Shown: piece by piece, positions 1 through 5,334 of the stretch
Position numbering within the stretch: position 1 is the stretch's first letter
How the letters are laid out: each line of letters begins with the position of its first letter
Assembly: GCA_002367375.1 (NCBI GenBank)
Contig: DFBR01000183.1
Span: 1 to 5,334 of the forward strand
From: Erythrobacter sp. UBA3075
Lineage (GTDB): Bacteria > Pseudomonadota > Alphaproteobacteria > Sphingomonadales > Sphingomonadaceae
DNA length: 5,334 nt
Direction of reading: 5' to 3'
Position numbers and translations under genes: made by a program
The notes under the pieces: model-generated
What the model saw: only the letters and a program-made list of their open reading frames with translations
Databases searched by the model: none
Told to the model about the DNA's origin: nothing

Positions 1-1
1 C

Positions 2-1216
2 TTGGCAGAGCTAGCCGATGCAGCTGGAGAAATCGGTAGCGGCAATTATGCCATGCGTGTCGCGGGCCGAACTGGGCCGGACGAGATCGGCCTCCTCAAC
101 CGCGCCTTCAACCGCATGAGCTCGCAAATTGAGCGGCAGACTGACGCTCTGCTCGGCGCCAATGCCCAGCTCGCAGATCGGCGCGCGTTCATGGAGGCAG
201 TGCTGGAATCGATCACTGCGGGTATCGTCTCGCTCGACGGGGAAGGGCGCATCCTGCTGATGAACAGCTCAGCCCAGAACCTGCTGCTGGAGGCCCCAGA
301 CGATACTGTGATCGGGCAGCAGCTCGAAGAGATCGCGCCGGAATTCGGGCGGCTGCTACAGGAAGGCTCCTCCAGCGAAATCATGCAATTCAACCGCGGC
401 GGTGATCTGCTGACGCTGGCCGTCAAGATATCTCCTGCCACTGAAGGTCTGGTCATCACTTTCGAGGACATCACGCGCCAACTGGTCGACCAGCGACAGG
501 CGGCATGGTCCGATGTCGCGCGGCGTATTGCGCATGAAATCAAGAACCCGCTCACGCCGATCCAGCTCGCAACCGAACGGCTCAAGCGGCGCTATGGCAA
601 GCAGATCGAGAAAGATGCCGAACTGTTCGATGAACTGACGGGCACGATCGTGCGACAAGTGGCTGCTTTGCGCGCCATGGTGGACGAATTTTCCAGCTTT
701 GCGCGCCTGCCCAAGCCAATTTTCCGTCAGGAAGACCCGGTCGATCTCGTCCGTCAGTCTCTGTTCCTGCAGGAAGTCGCGCATCCCGACATCGCTTACG
801 GTTTTTCAACCGACGAAGATGTGCCGGAAATCGCCTGCGACCGGCACCAGTTCGGGCAGGCAATGACCAATGTGCTGAAGAACGCTGCCGAAGCGGTCGA
901 AACGCTAGGAAAAGACGCCGAGCTTGATTGGCGCGGGCGGATCGCAGTCAGCGTCACCGTTGATGGCGAGTTCATTCAGGTTGAAGTGACGGACAATGGC
1001 GTCGGCCTGCCCGACGGCGGCGTGAACGTGATCGAGCCTTACGTCACGACCCGCGAGAAGGGCACCGGGCTTGGCCTCGCCATCGTCAAGAAGATTGTCG
1101 AGGAGCATGGTGGTGAAATCGCTTTCACACAGACGGACGAAGGCGGCACTCGCGCCAGCCTGCGCTTCGCGATGGATCCCGCAGCATCTCTCGACACCGC
1201 GGACGGGGACGAATGA
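2..1216 (+). CDS. ntrY: Sensor histidine kinase NtrY, C-terminal part (5' end outside window)
   Basis: This is the kinase half of a nitrogen-regulation sensor that phosphorylates the NtrX regulator encoded next door. The reading frame is open at the window edge and the first visible codon is TTG, an internal leucine rather than a start. In visible-residue numbering, a HAMP linker covers about 1-55 (PDEIGLLNRAFNRM), a PAS domain about 60-160, the HisKA H-box has IAHEIKNPL with phospho-acceptor His178, and the HATPase has an N-box with N290 and N294, a G1 box DNGVGLP at 331-337 and a G2 box GTGLGLAIV at 354-362. All catalytic boxes are intact. NtrY proteins normally carry N-terminal membrane helices and a periplasmic or membrane sensor region; these would lie upstream. 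The gene ends in TGA 21 bases before ntrX, so the two are very probably cotranscribed. NtrB is the main alternative, but the HAMP-PAS-kinase order and the ntrX partner favour NtrY. Confidence 0.93.
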   Translation: MAELADAAGEIGSGNYAMRVAGRTGPDEIGLLNRAFNRMSSQIERQTDALLGANAQLADRRAFMEAVLESITAGIVSLDGEGRILLMNSSAQNLLLEAPDDTVIGQQLEEIAPEFGRLLQEGSSSEIMQFNRGGDLLTLAVKISPATEGLVITFEDITRQLVDQRQAAWSDVARRIAHEIKNPLTPIQLATERLKRRYGKQIEKDAELFDELTGTIVRQVAALRAMVDEFSSFARLPKPIFRQEDPVDLVRQSLFLQEVAHPDIAYGFSTDEDVPEIACDRHQFGQAMTNVLKNAAEAVETLGKDAELDWRGRIAVSVTVDGEFIQVEVTDNGVGLPDGGVNVIEPYVTTREKGTGLGLAIVKKIVEEHGGEIAFTQTDEGGTRASLRFAMDPAASLDTADGDE

Positions 1217-1223
1217 ACATGAA

Positions 1224-1228
1224 AAGGA
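1224..1228 (+). promoter_or_regulatory. Shine-Dalgarno site of ntrX
   Basis: AAGGA lies 9 bases before the ATG at 1238, in the 21-base gap after the ntrY stop. It supports ATG 1238 as the ntrX start and independent re-initiation within a shared ntrYX transcript. Confidence 0.7.
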
Positions 1229-1237
1229 AATTCTGAC

Positions 1238-2623
1238 ATGGCACTCGACATCCTGGTAGTCGATGACGAGCGAGACATTCGCGATCTGGTCGCGGGCGTC
1301 CTGAGCGACGAGGGCTATGAATGCCGCACCTGCGGTGACAGCGAGAGCGCCATTGCGATGGTCGATGAACGTCGGCCCAGCCTCGTGCTACTGGATGTCT
1401 GGCTGCACGGAAGCCCGCGCGACGGTTTGGAAGTGCTCGATGAGATCAAGACGCGAGAGCCGGGGCTGCCAGTCATTATCTTTTCCGGCCACGGCAATAT
1501 CGACACCGCAGTCTCCGCTGTCAGTCGCGGGGCAATGGACTTCATCGAAAAACCGTTTGAAGCTGGCAAATTGCTCCACCTGGTCGAACGGGCAACCGAA
1601 ACCGAACGCTTGCGGCGCGAAAATGAGCGGTTGCGCGAAGGCTTGACCGCACCCGATGAATTCACCGGCAATTCCTCGATCATCAATCAGGTGCGCGCCA
1701 CCTTGAAACGCGTTGCGAATACCGGCAGCCGGGTGCTGGTAAGCGGCCCTGCAGGGGCGGGTAAGGAAGTTGCTGCGCGGCTTCTCCACGCATGGAGCCC
1801 GCGCGCAGACAAAGCCTTTGTCACCGTCAATTCCGCGCGAATTACTCCTGACCGCTTTGAACATGAATTGTTTGGTGAAGAGGCTGACGGCAAGCTTGTG
1901 CGGCCCGGTCTCTTGGAACTGGCTGACGGCGGCACACTGTATCTCGACGAAGTAGCCGACATGCCTGAAAACACGCAGGCCCGAATCCTGCGTGTGCTGA
2001 CCGATCAGAGCTTTGTGCGGGTTGGTGGCAACCGTCAGGTTGGTGTTGATGTGCGCGTAGTGTCATCTTCCGCTCGTGATCTTCTTGCGGAGATTGAAGA
2101 AAAGAATTTCCGCGAAGACCTGTTTTATCGCCTGAATGTCGTGCCCATCGAGATTCCACCGCTGGCTGATCGGCGTGACGATATTCCGGCGTTGGCAGAA
2201 CACTTCTTCACCCGCTACGCGCGCGAGCAAGGTCTCAGTCCACCTTCCGTGACTCCAGAGGCGATGGCGGCGTTGCAGGCTTATGACTGGCCGGGAAATG
2301 TGCGCCAATTCCGTAATGTAATTGAGCGCACGGTGATTCTCGCTCCGCGCGAGGATTTCGAGACGATCACGCCCGACATGTTGCCCGAAGAGATTACTGG
2401 CAGCTCATCCGACAGCGGAACAGGTATGACCAATTTGATGGGCGTGCCGCTGCGCGAAGCGCGCGAGAGTTTTGAACGCGAGTATTTGCGCATCCAGATC
2501 CGCCGTTTTTCAGGAAACATTTCAAAGACGGCCGGCTTTATCGGAATGGAACGCTCTGCATTGCACCGTAAACTCAAGCTATTGGGTATGAATGAGCGCA
2601 ACAGCGACGGTGAAAAGGAATAA
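1238..2623 (+). CDS. ntrX: Nitrogen assimilation response regulator NtrX (AAA+, Fis-type HTH)
   Basis: This is a cytoplasmic DNA-binding response regulator and the partner of NtrY. The 461 residues show the family order. The receiver domain (1-120) has acid pocket D9/D10, phospho-acceptor D53, S83 and K105-P106. A short coiled linker (120-140) is rich in R/E/L. The AAA+ domain (about 143-370) has Walker A GPAGAGKE at 170-177, Walker B TLYLDEV with D237/E238, arginine-finger candidates R292 and R298, and sensor II WPGNVR with R356. A Fis-type helix-turn-helix lies at about 425-450 (ISKTAGFIGMERSALHRKL). The segment between ELFG (210-213) and GLLELADGG (224-232) is short and has no GAFTGA motif, so classical sigma-54 activation is unlikely; I recall this as a trait of alphaproteobacterial NtrX. 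The sensor I region reads VVSSSARDL instead of the usual AATNRDL type. The ATG start follows a good Shine-Dalgarno and places the receiver's first strand correctly. Confidence 0.95.
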   Translation: MALDILVVDDERDIRDLVAGVLSDEGYECRTCGDSESAIAMVDERRPSLVLLDVWLHGSPRDGLEVLDEIKTREPGLPVIIFSGHGNIDTAVSAVSRGAMDFIEKPFEAGKLLHLVERATETERLRRENERLREGLTAPDEFTGNSSIINQVRATLKRVANTGSRVLVSGPAGAGKEVAARLLHAWSPRADKAFVTVNSARITPDRFEHELFGEEADGKLVRPGLLELADGGTLYLDEVADMPENTQARILRVLTDQSFVRVGGNRQVGVDVRVVSSSARDLLAEIEEKNFREDLFYRLNVVPIEIPPLADRRDDIPALAEHFFTRYAREQGLSPPSVTPEAMAALQAYDWPGNVRQFRNVIERTVILAPREDFETITPDMLPEEITGSSSDSGTGMTNLMGVPLREARESFEREYLRIQIRRFSGNISKTAGFIGMERSALHRKLKLLGMNERNSDGEKE

Positions 2624-2645
2624 CTACCTCCTTCAGGACGTAGTT
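2622..2645 (+). terminator. Hairpin overlapping ntrX stop; possible weak terminator or processing site
   Basis: AACTAC (2622-2627) pairs with GTAGTT (2640-2645), then after one C/C mismatch TCCT (2629-2632) faces AGGA (2635-2638), leaving a tight central loop. The 5' arm begins inside the ntrX TAA stop. No T-run follows on either strand, so it is not a canonical intrinsic terminator. It could be a 3'-end stabiliser, a Rho-dependent pause site or a protein-binding palindrome. The symmetry is seen directly; the role is inferred. Confidence 0.35.
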
Positions 2646-2715
2646 TGAAAAATAATCACAACTTTACCTCGAAAATGACTTCAACCAGTGCCATGTTGCA
2701 TCTGCACACAAGGTC

Positions 2716-2751
2716 GGCTGCCTGTGGGAAATGTGCGCGATAATGGCAGCC
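2716..2751 (+). promoter_or_regulatory. Inverted repeat upstream of hfq with possible -10 element
   Basis: GGCTGCC at 2716-2722 is the exact reverse complement of GGCAGCC at 2745-2751, separated by 22 bases. The spacer ends in GATAAT (2739-2744), five of six matches to the sigma-70 -10 consensus, but no convincing -35 sits 16-18 bases upstream. If the -10 is real, transcription would begin near 2751 and the repeat would flank the promoter like an operator. If transcription starts further upstream, it would be a stem-loop in the hfq leader. The rest of the 175-base gap (2624-2798) shows no other supported gene or site apart from the ntrX-end hairpin and the hfq Shine-Dalgarno. Confidence 0.3.
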
Positions 2752-2786
2752 AGAATGTCACTCGCATGCCGGGTGACCAATAAAAT

Positions 2787-2790
2787 GGAG
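2787..2790 (+). promoter_or_regulatory. Shine-Dalgarno site of hfq
   Basis: GGAG ends 8 bases before the ATG at 2799. It fixes the hfq start so that the 35-residue N-terminal extension is included in the protein. Confidence 0.7.
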
Positions 2791-2798
2791 TCAGAACA

Positions 2799-3383
2799 AT
2801 GACCAAGGGCACGCTCTCAGCGAAGCCTTTCACGAAGGCGGAAGACGCATCCGGAGTAGCTGGGAAACCAGCGAAATCTGCTGGCCAGTCGGCGAGTGGC
2901 GGCAATTTGCAGGACTTGTTCCTCAATCACCTCCGGCGTGAGAAAACTCCCGTGACCATGTTCTTGGTCAAGGGCGTGAAATTACAAGGCATCGTCACCT
3001 GGTTCGACAATTTCTCGATCCTGCTGCGGCGGGACGGGCAATCGCAACTTGTCTACAAGCATGCGATTTCTACGATTATGCCAGGTGACCCTGTAAATGC
3101 GGACAGCTTTGACACTGGTTTTGACGGCAATCGTAAGCAACGCCTGTTGCAGGATATCTTCCTCAGCCGGGTACGCGATGCGGGAGTTCAGGTGACCATG
3201 TTCCTTGTGAACGGCGTCATGCTGCAGGGCCGCATTGCGGCCTATGACCTGTTCTGCATGTTGCTCGAACGCGATGGCTATGTGCAGCTGGCCTACAAGC
3301 ATGCCGTGTCCACGATCCAGCCCGCCAGTCCGGTCGACCTGACTGATGGCATGGACGGCGATGATGAAGGCGAAGACGCCTGA
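2799..3383 (+). CDS. hfq: Tandem double-domain RNA chaperone Hfq
   Basis: Hfq binds small RNAs and mRNAs and promotes their pairing. Ordinary Hfq is a roughly 70-100-residue Sm-fold monomer forming a hexameric ring; this one has 194 residues and two full units. Unit 1 (about 36-95) has LQDLFLN, Sm1 [10 protein letters not shown] and Sm2 YKHAIS. Unit 2 (about 116-175) has [17 protein letters not shown] and YKHAVS. Proximal-pore residues matching E. coli Q8, F42 and Y55-K56-H57 are Q38, F72, Y86-K87-H88 in unit 1 and Q118, F152, Y166-K167-H168 in unit 2. The rim patch is kept in unit 1 (RREK, 46-49) but degraded in unit 2 (RDAG, 126-129). A 35-residue Ala/Gly/Ser/Lys-rich extension precedes unit 1, a linker of about 20 residues joins the units, and the tail is strongly acidic (DGDDEGEDA). 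Three such chains could form a pseudo-hexameric ring; that is inference. The start follows a GGAG site. Stop TGA is immediately followed by TAG. Confidence 0.95.
   Translation: MTKGTLSAKPFTKAEDASGVAGKPAKSAGQSASGGNLQDLFLNHLRREKTPVTMFLVKGVKLQGIVTWFDNFSILLRRDGQSQLVYKHAISTIMPGDPVNADSFDTGFDGNRKQRLLQDIFLSRVRDAGVQVTMFLVNGVMLQGRIAAYDLFCMLLERDGYVQLAYKHAVSTIQPASPVDLTDGMDGDDEGEDA
2904..3083 (+). repeat. Hfq unit 1 (first copy of internal tandem duplication)
   Basis: This encodes residues 36-95, the first Sm/Hfq unit. Compared with the second copy 240 bases downstream, stretches remain identical at the DNA level, for example GTGACCATGTTC at 2952-2963 and CTACAAGCATGC at 3053-3064. The unit keeps the RREK rim patch and K61 (E. 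coli K31 position) but has K58 where E. coli has N28. Confidence 0.85.
3144..3323 (+). repeat. Hfq unit 2 (second copy of internal tandem duplication)
   Basis: This encodes residues 116-175. GTGACCATGTTC recurs at 3192-3203 and CTACAAGCATGC at 3293-3304, each exactly 240 bases after unit 1, with no gap needed across the unit. It retains the YKH pore motif and N138 (E. coli N28 position), but has M141 at the K31 position and lacks most rim arginines. Confidence 0.85.
3366..3370 (+). promoter_or_regulatory. Candidate Shine-Dalgarno supporting a CTG start for hflX
   Basis: GAAGG lies 9 bases before CTG 3380, inside the last codons of hfq. No comparable purine-rich site precedes GTG 3437 or ATT 3398, so this site is the main local evidence for the upstream start. 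Its position within hfq would couple hflX translation to hfq. Confidence 0.4.
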
Positions 3384-4708
3384 TAGTCGATGATGACATT
3401 GAAGGCGAGGTAACGCGCGGCGCACGAGCGCTCGTCGTGTGTCCGGAGATTCGCGGCCAGCGCAGCGGTGAAGACCCAGAGGCACGTCTGGAAGAAGCGC
3501 GGGGCCTTGCGCTTGCCATCGGAATCGTCATTGCCGAAAGCTATGTGCTCAATATCCGTGACGTGCGGCCCAACACCCTGTTTGGTGAAGGGCAGGTGCA
3601 GCGCATTGCAGCAGATTGCGAACTGCATGAAGCGGAGCTGGTCATTATCGACGGCGCGCTATCGCCGATCCAGCAGCGCAATCTGGAAGAGAAGATTGGC
3701 CGCAAGGTCATCGACCGCACCGGGCTGATTCTCGAGATATTTGGCGAACGTGCAGCAACGGCGGAAGGCCGGTTGCAGGTCGAACTGGCGCATCTCGACT
3801 ACCAGCAAAGCCGCCTTGTGCGCAGCTGGACTCACCTTGAACGTCAGCGCGGCGGTTTCGGTTTCCTCGGCGGTCCCGGTGAAACGCAGATCGAGGCCGA
3901 TCGCCGCATGATCCGCGAGCGCATGGGCAAACTGCGCCGGGAATTGGAACAGGTCCGCAAGACACGCGAATTGCATCGCAAGCGGCGGGGCAGGGCACCA
4001 TGGCCGATTGTCGCGCTGGTCGGCTATACCAATGCCGGGAAATCCACCCTGTTCAACCGTATGACCGGCGCTGAAGTGATGGCGGAAGACCTGCTCTTCG
4101 CAACGCTCGATCCGACGATGCGGGCGATCGGATTGCCGGGGGTAGAAAAAGCGATTCTATCGGACACCGTCGGCTTCATTTCCGATCTACCGACCCAGCT
4201 GGTCGCTGCGTTCCGTGCTACCCTAGAAGAAGTTACGGCTGCCGATATCGTGCTGCATGTGCGCGACATCGCCAACCCTGATACCGCTCAGCAAAAACGT
4301 CAGGTTCTTGCAGTGCTCGAAGATTTGGGCGTGGTAGACGAGGCGGGGGAGGGGGTGGACGCTCCCCTCCTCGAAGTCTGGAACAAGTGGGATCTGTTGG
4401 CGGATGAGGATCGGAACGAATTGGCCGCCTTCGCAGAGGCAGACGATTCAGTCCTGCCGATTTCGGCGATAACAGGCGAAGGTGTAGACGCGCTGGCACA
4501 GCAGCTTGGCGCGGTGCTGACGCAAGGCGCGCGAACCTATTCGCTCCTCCTGCCGGCCAGCGATGGTGCGCGCATTGCATGGCTACACGCCCATGGAGAA
4601 GTGCTGCAAGAAGTTGATGCTGATGACGGTGAGGGCGGTCCGCTTAGGCGCGTTGAAGTACGCCTGACTGACAAGGAATATGGCCGATTTGAATCGCTTG
4701 AAAGCTAG
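3380..4708 (+). CDS. hflX: Ribosome-associated GTPase HflX
   Basis: HflX is a GTPase that binds the large ribosomal subunit and can split stalled or idle ribosomes. Numbered from CTG 3380, the 442-residue protein has an N-terminal HflX domain (about 15-205) with the family motif GGPGETQIE at 164-172, followed by a basic coiled helix. The G domain has G1 GYTNAGKS at 215-222, the switch-I ATLDPT at 241-246, G3 DTVG at 262-265, G4 NKWD at 335-338 and G5 SAITGEG at 362-368, then a C-terminal domain. All GTP-binding motifs are intact. Start choice: GTG 3437 is the first ordinary start codon, but the in-frame codons before it encode TRGARALVV, which matches the first beta strand of the family. The frame is open back to 3368 and holds no ATG, GTG or TTG before 3437. 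CTG 3380 overlaps the hfq stop (CTGA) and has a Shine-Dalgarno; the ATT at 3398 is less likely. If GTG is used, the protein has 423 residues. Confidence 0.93.
   Translation: MIVDDDIEGEVTRGARALVVCPEIRGQRSGEDPEARLEEARGLALAIGIVIAESYVLNIRDVRPNTLFGEGQVQRIAADCELHEAELVIIDGALSPIQQRNLEEKIGRKVIDRTGLILEIFGERAATAEGRLQVELAHLDYQQSRLVRSWTHLERQRGGFGFLGGPGETQIEADRRMIRERMGKLRRELEQVRKTRELHRKRRGRAPWPIVALVGYTNAGKSTLFNRMTGAEVMAEDLLFATLDPTMRAIGLPGVEKAILSDTVGFISDLPTQLVAAFRATLEEVTAADIVLHVRDIANPDTAQQKRQVLAVLEDLGVVDEAGEGVDAPLLEVWNKWDLLADEDRNELAAFAEADDSVLPISAITGEGVDALAQQLGAVLTQGARTYSLLLPASDGARIAWLHAHGEVLQEVDADDGEGGPLRRVEVRLTDKEYGRFESLES
4348..4370 (+). repeat. G/C-rich inverted repeat inside hflX
   Basis: GGAGGGG (4348-4354) is the exact reverse complement of CCCCTCC (4364-4370), with a 9-base loop. 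It sits in a longer G-run region starting near 4342 and encodes a short DEAGEGVD stretch just before the G4 NKWD motif, a variable surface part of the GTPase domain. The frame is not disturbed. Confidence 0.5.
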
Positions 4709-5334
4709 GTCTCAGATTTCTTGACGCGCTGCCATAGGGCTTCTTGCGCATCCAGATCGAGCTTTGCGAACTCACCATCAGCAAATTTCTCCATCCCGCG
4801 ATAACGTCGTTCGAATTTGGCATTGGCCGCGCGCAGAGCTTCTTCAGGAGCTATGCCGTAGGCGCGCACCAGATTGACTGCGGCAAACAGCAGGTCACCA
4901 GCCTCCTCGAACTTGTTGTCCGGCGAGGCTTCGCGCAATTCCTCTGCTTCTTCGGCCAGCTTGTCCGCCGGGCCTTGGGTGTCAGGCCAGTCGAAGCCAT
5001 CACGGGCGGCGCGCTTTTGCAGCTTTTGCGACCGCAACAGTGCCGGTAAGGCTCGTGCGACCCCATCCATAGAACTTTCAGACCCATTTGAAGCGCGTTC
5101 AGCGGCTTTCAAATCTTCCCACCTCGCGCCGTCCATCTCGCCACTTTCATCACCGAAGATATGCGGGTGGCGTGCTTCCATTTTGTCGGAGATTGATCGC
5201 GCGACATCTTCGAAGGCGAAATGTCCGGCCTCCTCAGCCATGCGCGCGTGAAACACGACTTGCAGCAACAGGTCGCCAAGCTCACCGCGCAAGTCCTTCA
5301 TATCCGCCCGCTCGATTGCATCGGCGACTTCGTA
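4705..5334 (-). CDS. mazG: Nucleoside triphosphate pyrophosphohydrolase MazG (5' end outside window)
   Basis: MazG hydrolyses (d)NTPs to NMP and pyrophosphate, cleaning the nucleotide pool and, in E. coli, influencing ppGpp levels. The window shows 209 C-terminal residues; the family is about 260-280 long, so roughly the first 50-60 are missing. The frame runs to base 5334: eleven codons reading YEVADAIERAD precede the internal methionine at 5299-5301, which is therefore not the start. The first pyrophosphohydrolase unit shows metal-binding ExxD in RGELGDLLLQVVFHAR and the family motif KMEARHPHIFGD. The second unit shows GFDWPD, EEAEELREA and EEAGDLLFAAVNLVR, again with the EExxE and ExxD acidic pattern. 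The gene converges on hflX, and its TAG stop shares the CTAG at 4705-4708. In many alphaproteobacteria, as I recall, mazG lies near hflX; here it is on the opposite strand. Confidence 0.95.
   Translation of the reverse strand, partial: YEVADAIERADMKDLRGELGDLLLQVVFHARMAEEAGHFAFEDVARSISDKMEARHPHIFGDESGEMDGARWEDLKAAERASNGSESSMDGVARALPALLRSQKLQKRAARDGFDWPDTQGPADKLAEEAEELREASPDNKFEEAGDLLFAAVNLVRAYGIAPEEALRAANAKFERRYRGMEKFADGEFAKLDLDAQEALWQRVKKSET

Noticed and set aside
46..585. Long minus-strand open frame opposite ntrY (179 codons)
   Set aside because: It is antisense to an unambiguous kinase domain. Its translation is Ser/Arg/Pro-rich without a recognisable domain, as expected of a shadow frame in GC-rich DNA.
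1388..1864. Minus-strand open frame opposite ntrX (158 codons)
   Set aside because: It lies wholly within the NtrX receiver and AAA+ coding sequence, shows no family motif and has no sign of its own start signals.
2645..2676. TTGAAA with downstream GAAAAT as a sigma-70 promoter for hfq
   Set aside because: The spacing is 20 bases and the -10 match is only four of six; no hexamer at 16-18 bases fits.
2681..2701. GTGCCATGTTGCAT as a sigma-54 promoter
   Set aside because: The essential GG and GC dinucleotides are not at the required 10-base spacing on either strand.
2675..2743. 22-codon open frame in the ntrX-hfq gap containing a CxxC
   Set aside because: No Shine-Dalgarno precedes ATG 2675 and the composition gives no support. 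A leader peptide cannot be excluded but is not supported.
3363..3440. Programmed -1 frameshift producing an Hfq-HflX fusion
   Set aside because: No slippery heptamer is present at the junction, and the hfq stop is doubled (TGATAG). A coupled CTG start explains the open upstream frame more simply.
2982..3485. Minus-strand open frame across hfq and the hflX start (167 codons)
   Set aside because: Its internal similarity simply mirrors the hfq duplication read in antisense, and no domain is recognisable.
5299..5301. ATG as the start of mazG
   Set aside because: The frame stays open to the window edge with residues YEVADAIERAD that fit the first MazG unit, so this methionine is internal.

Overview
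The window looks like alphaproteobacterial core chromosome, most likely Sphingomonadales (Erythrobacter-like). Three things suggest this: the gene order ntrY-ntrX-hfq-hflX is the classic alphaproteobacterial nitrogen-regulation/Hfq neighbourhood; the DNA is moderately GC-rich; and Hfq is a tandem double-domain protein, which I associate from memory with sphingomonads. The assignment is inference from content; there is no rRNA or other marker here.

Layout. Position 1 to 1216 (+) is the C-terminal part of the sensor kinase NtrY (HAMP, PAS, HisKA, HATPase); its N-terminal membrane part lies upstream of the window. After a 21-base gap comes ntrX (1238-2623, +), its response regulator, an AAA+ protein in which the sigma-54-contacting GAFTGA loop is not recognisable. 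A hairpin overlaps the ntrX stop. It is followed by a 175-base, AT-richer intergenic stretch containing a 7-bp inverted repeat. hfq follows (2799-3383, +), encoding 194 residues with two complete Hfq/Sm units repeated at exactly 80 residues (240 bases). hflX (+, ending at 4708) follows immediately. Its likely start is a CTG overlapping the hfq stop, because the GTG at 3437 would remove the first beta strand. The opposite-strand mazG (5334 to 4705, 5' end cut by the window edge) meets hflX tail to tail, and one CTAG palindrome supplies both stop codons.

How the genes work together. NtrY/NtrX is a membrane sensor and regulator pair tied in other alphaproteobacteria to nitrogen and redox/envelope control. 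Hfq is the RNA chaperone for small-RNA regulation, HflX is a ribosome-associated GTPase, and MazG is a house-cleaning nucleoside triphosphate pyrophosphohydrolase. No mobile element, CRISPR array, tRNA or rRNA was seen. The most unusual object is the tandem Hfq, whose two units have diverged unequally at RNA-contacting surfaces. The non-ATG hflX start and the GAFTGA-less NtrX come next.
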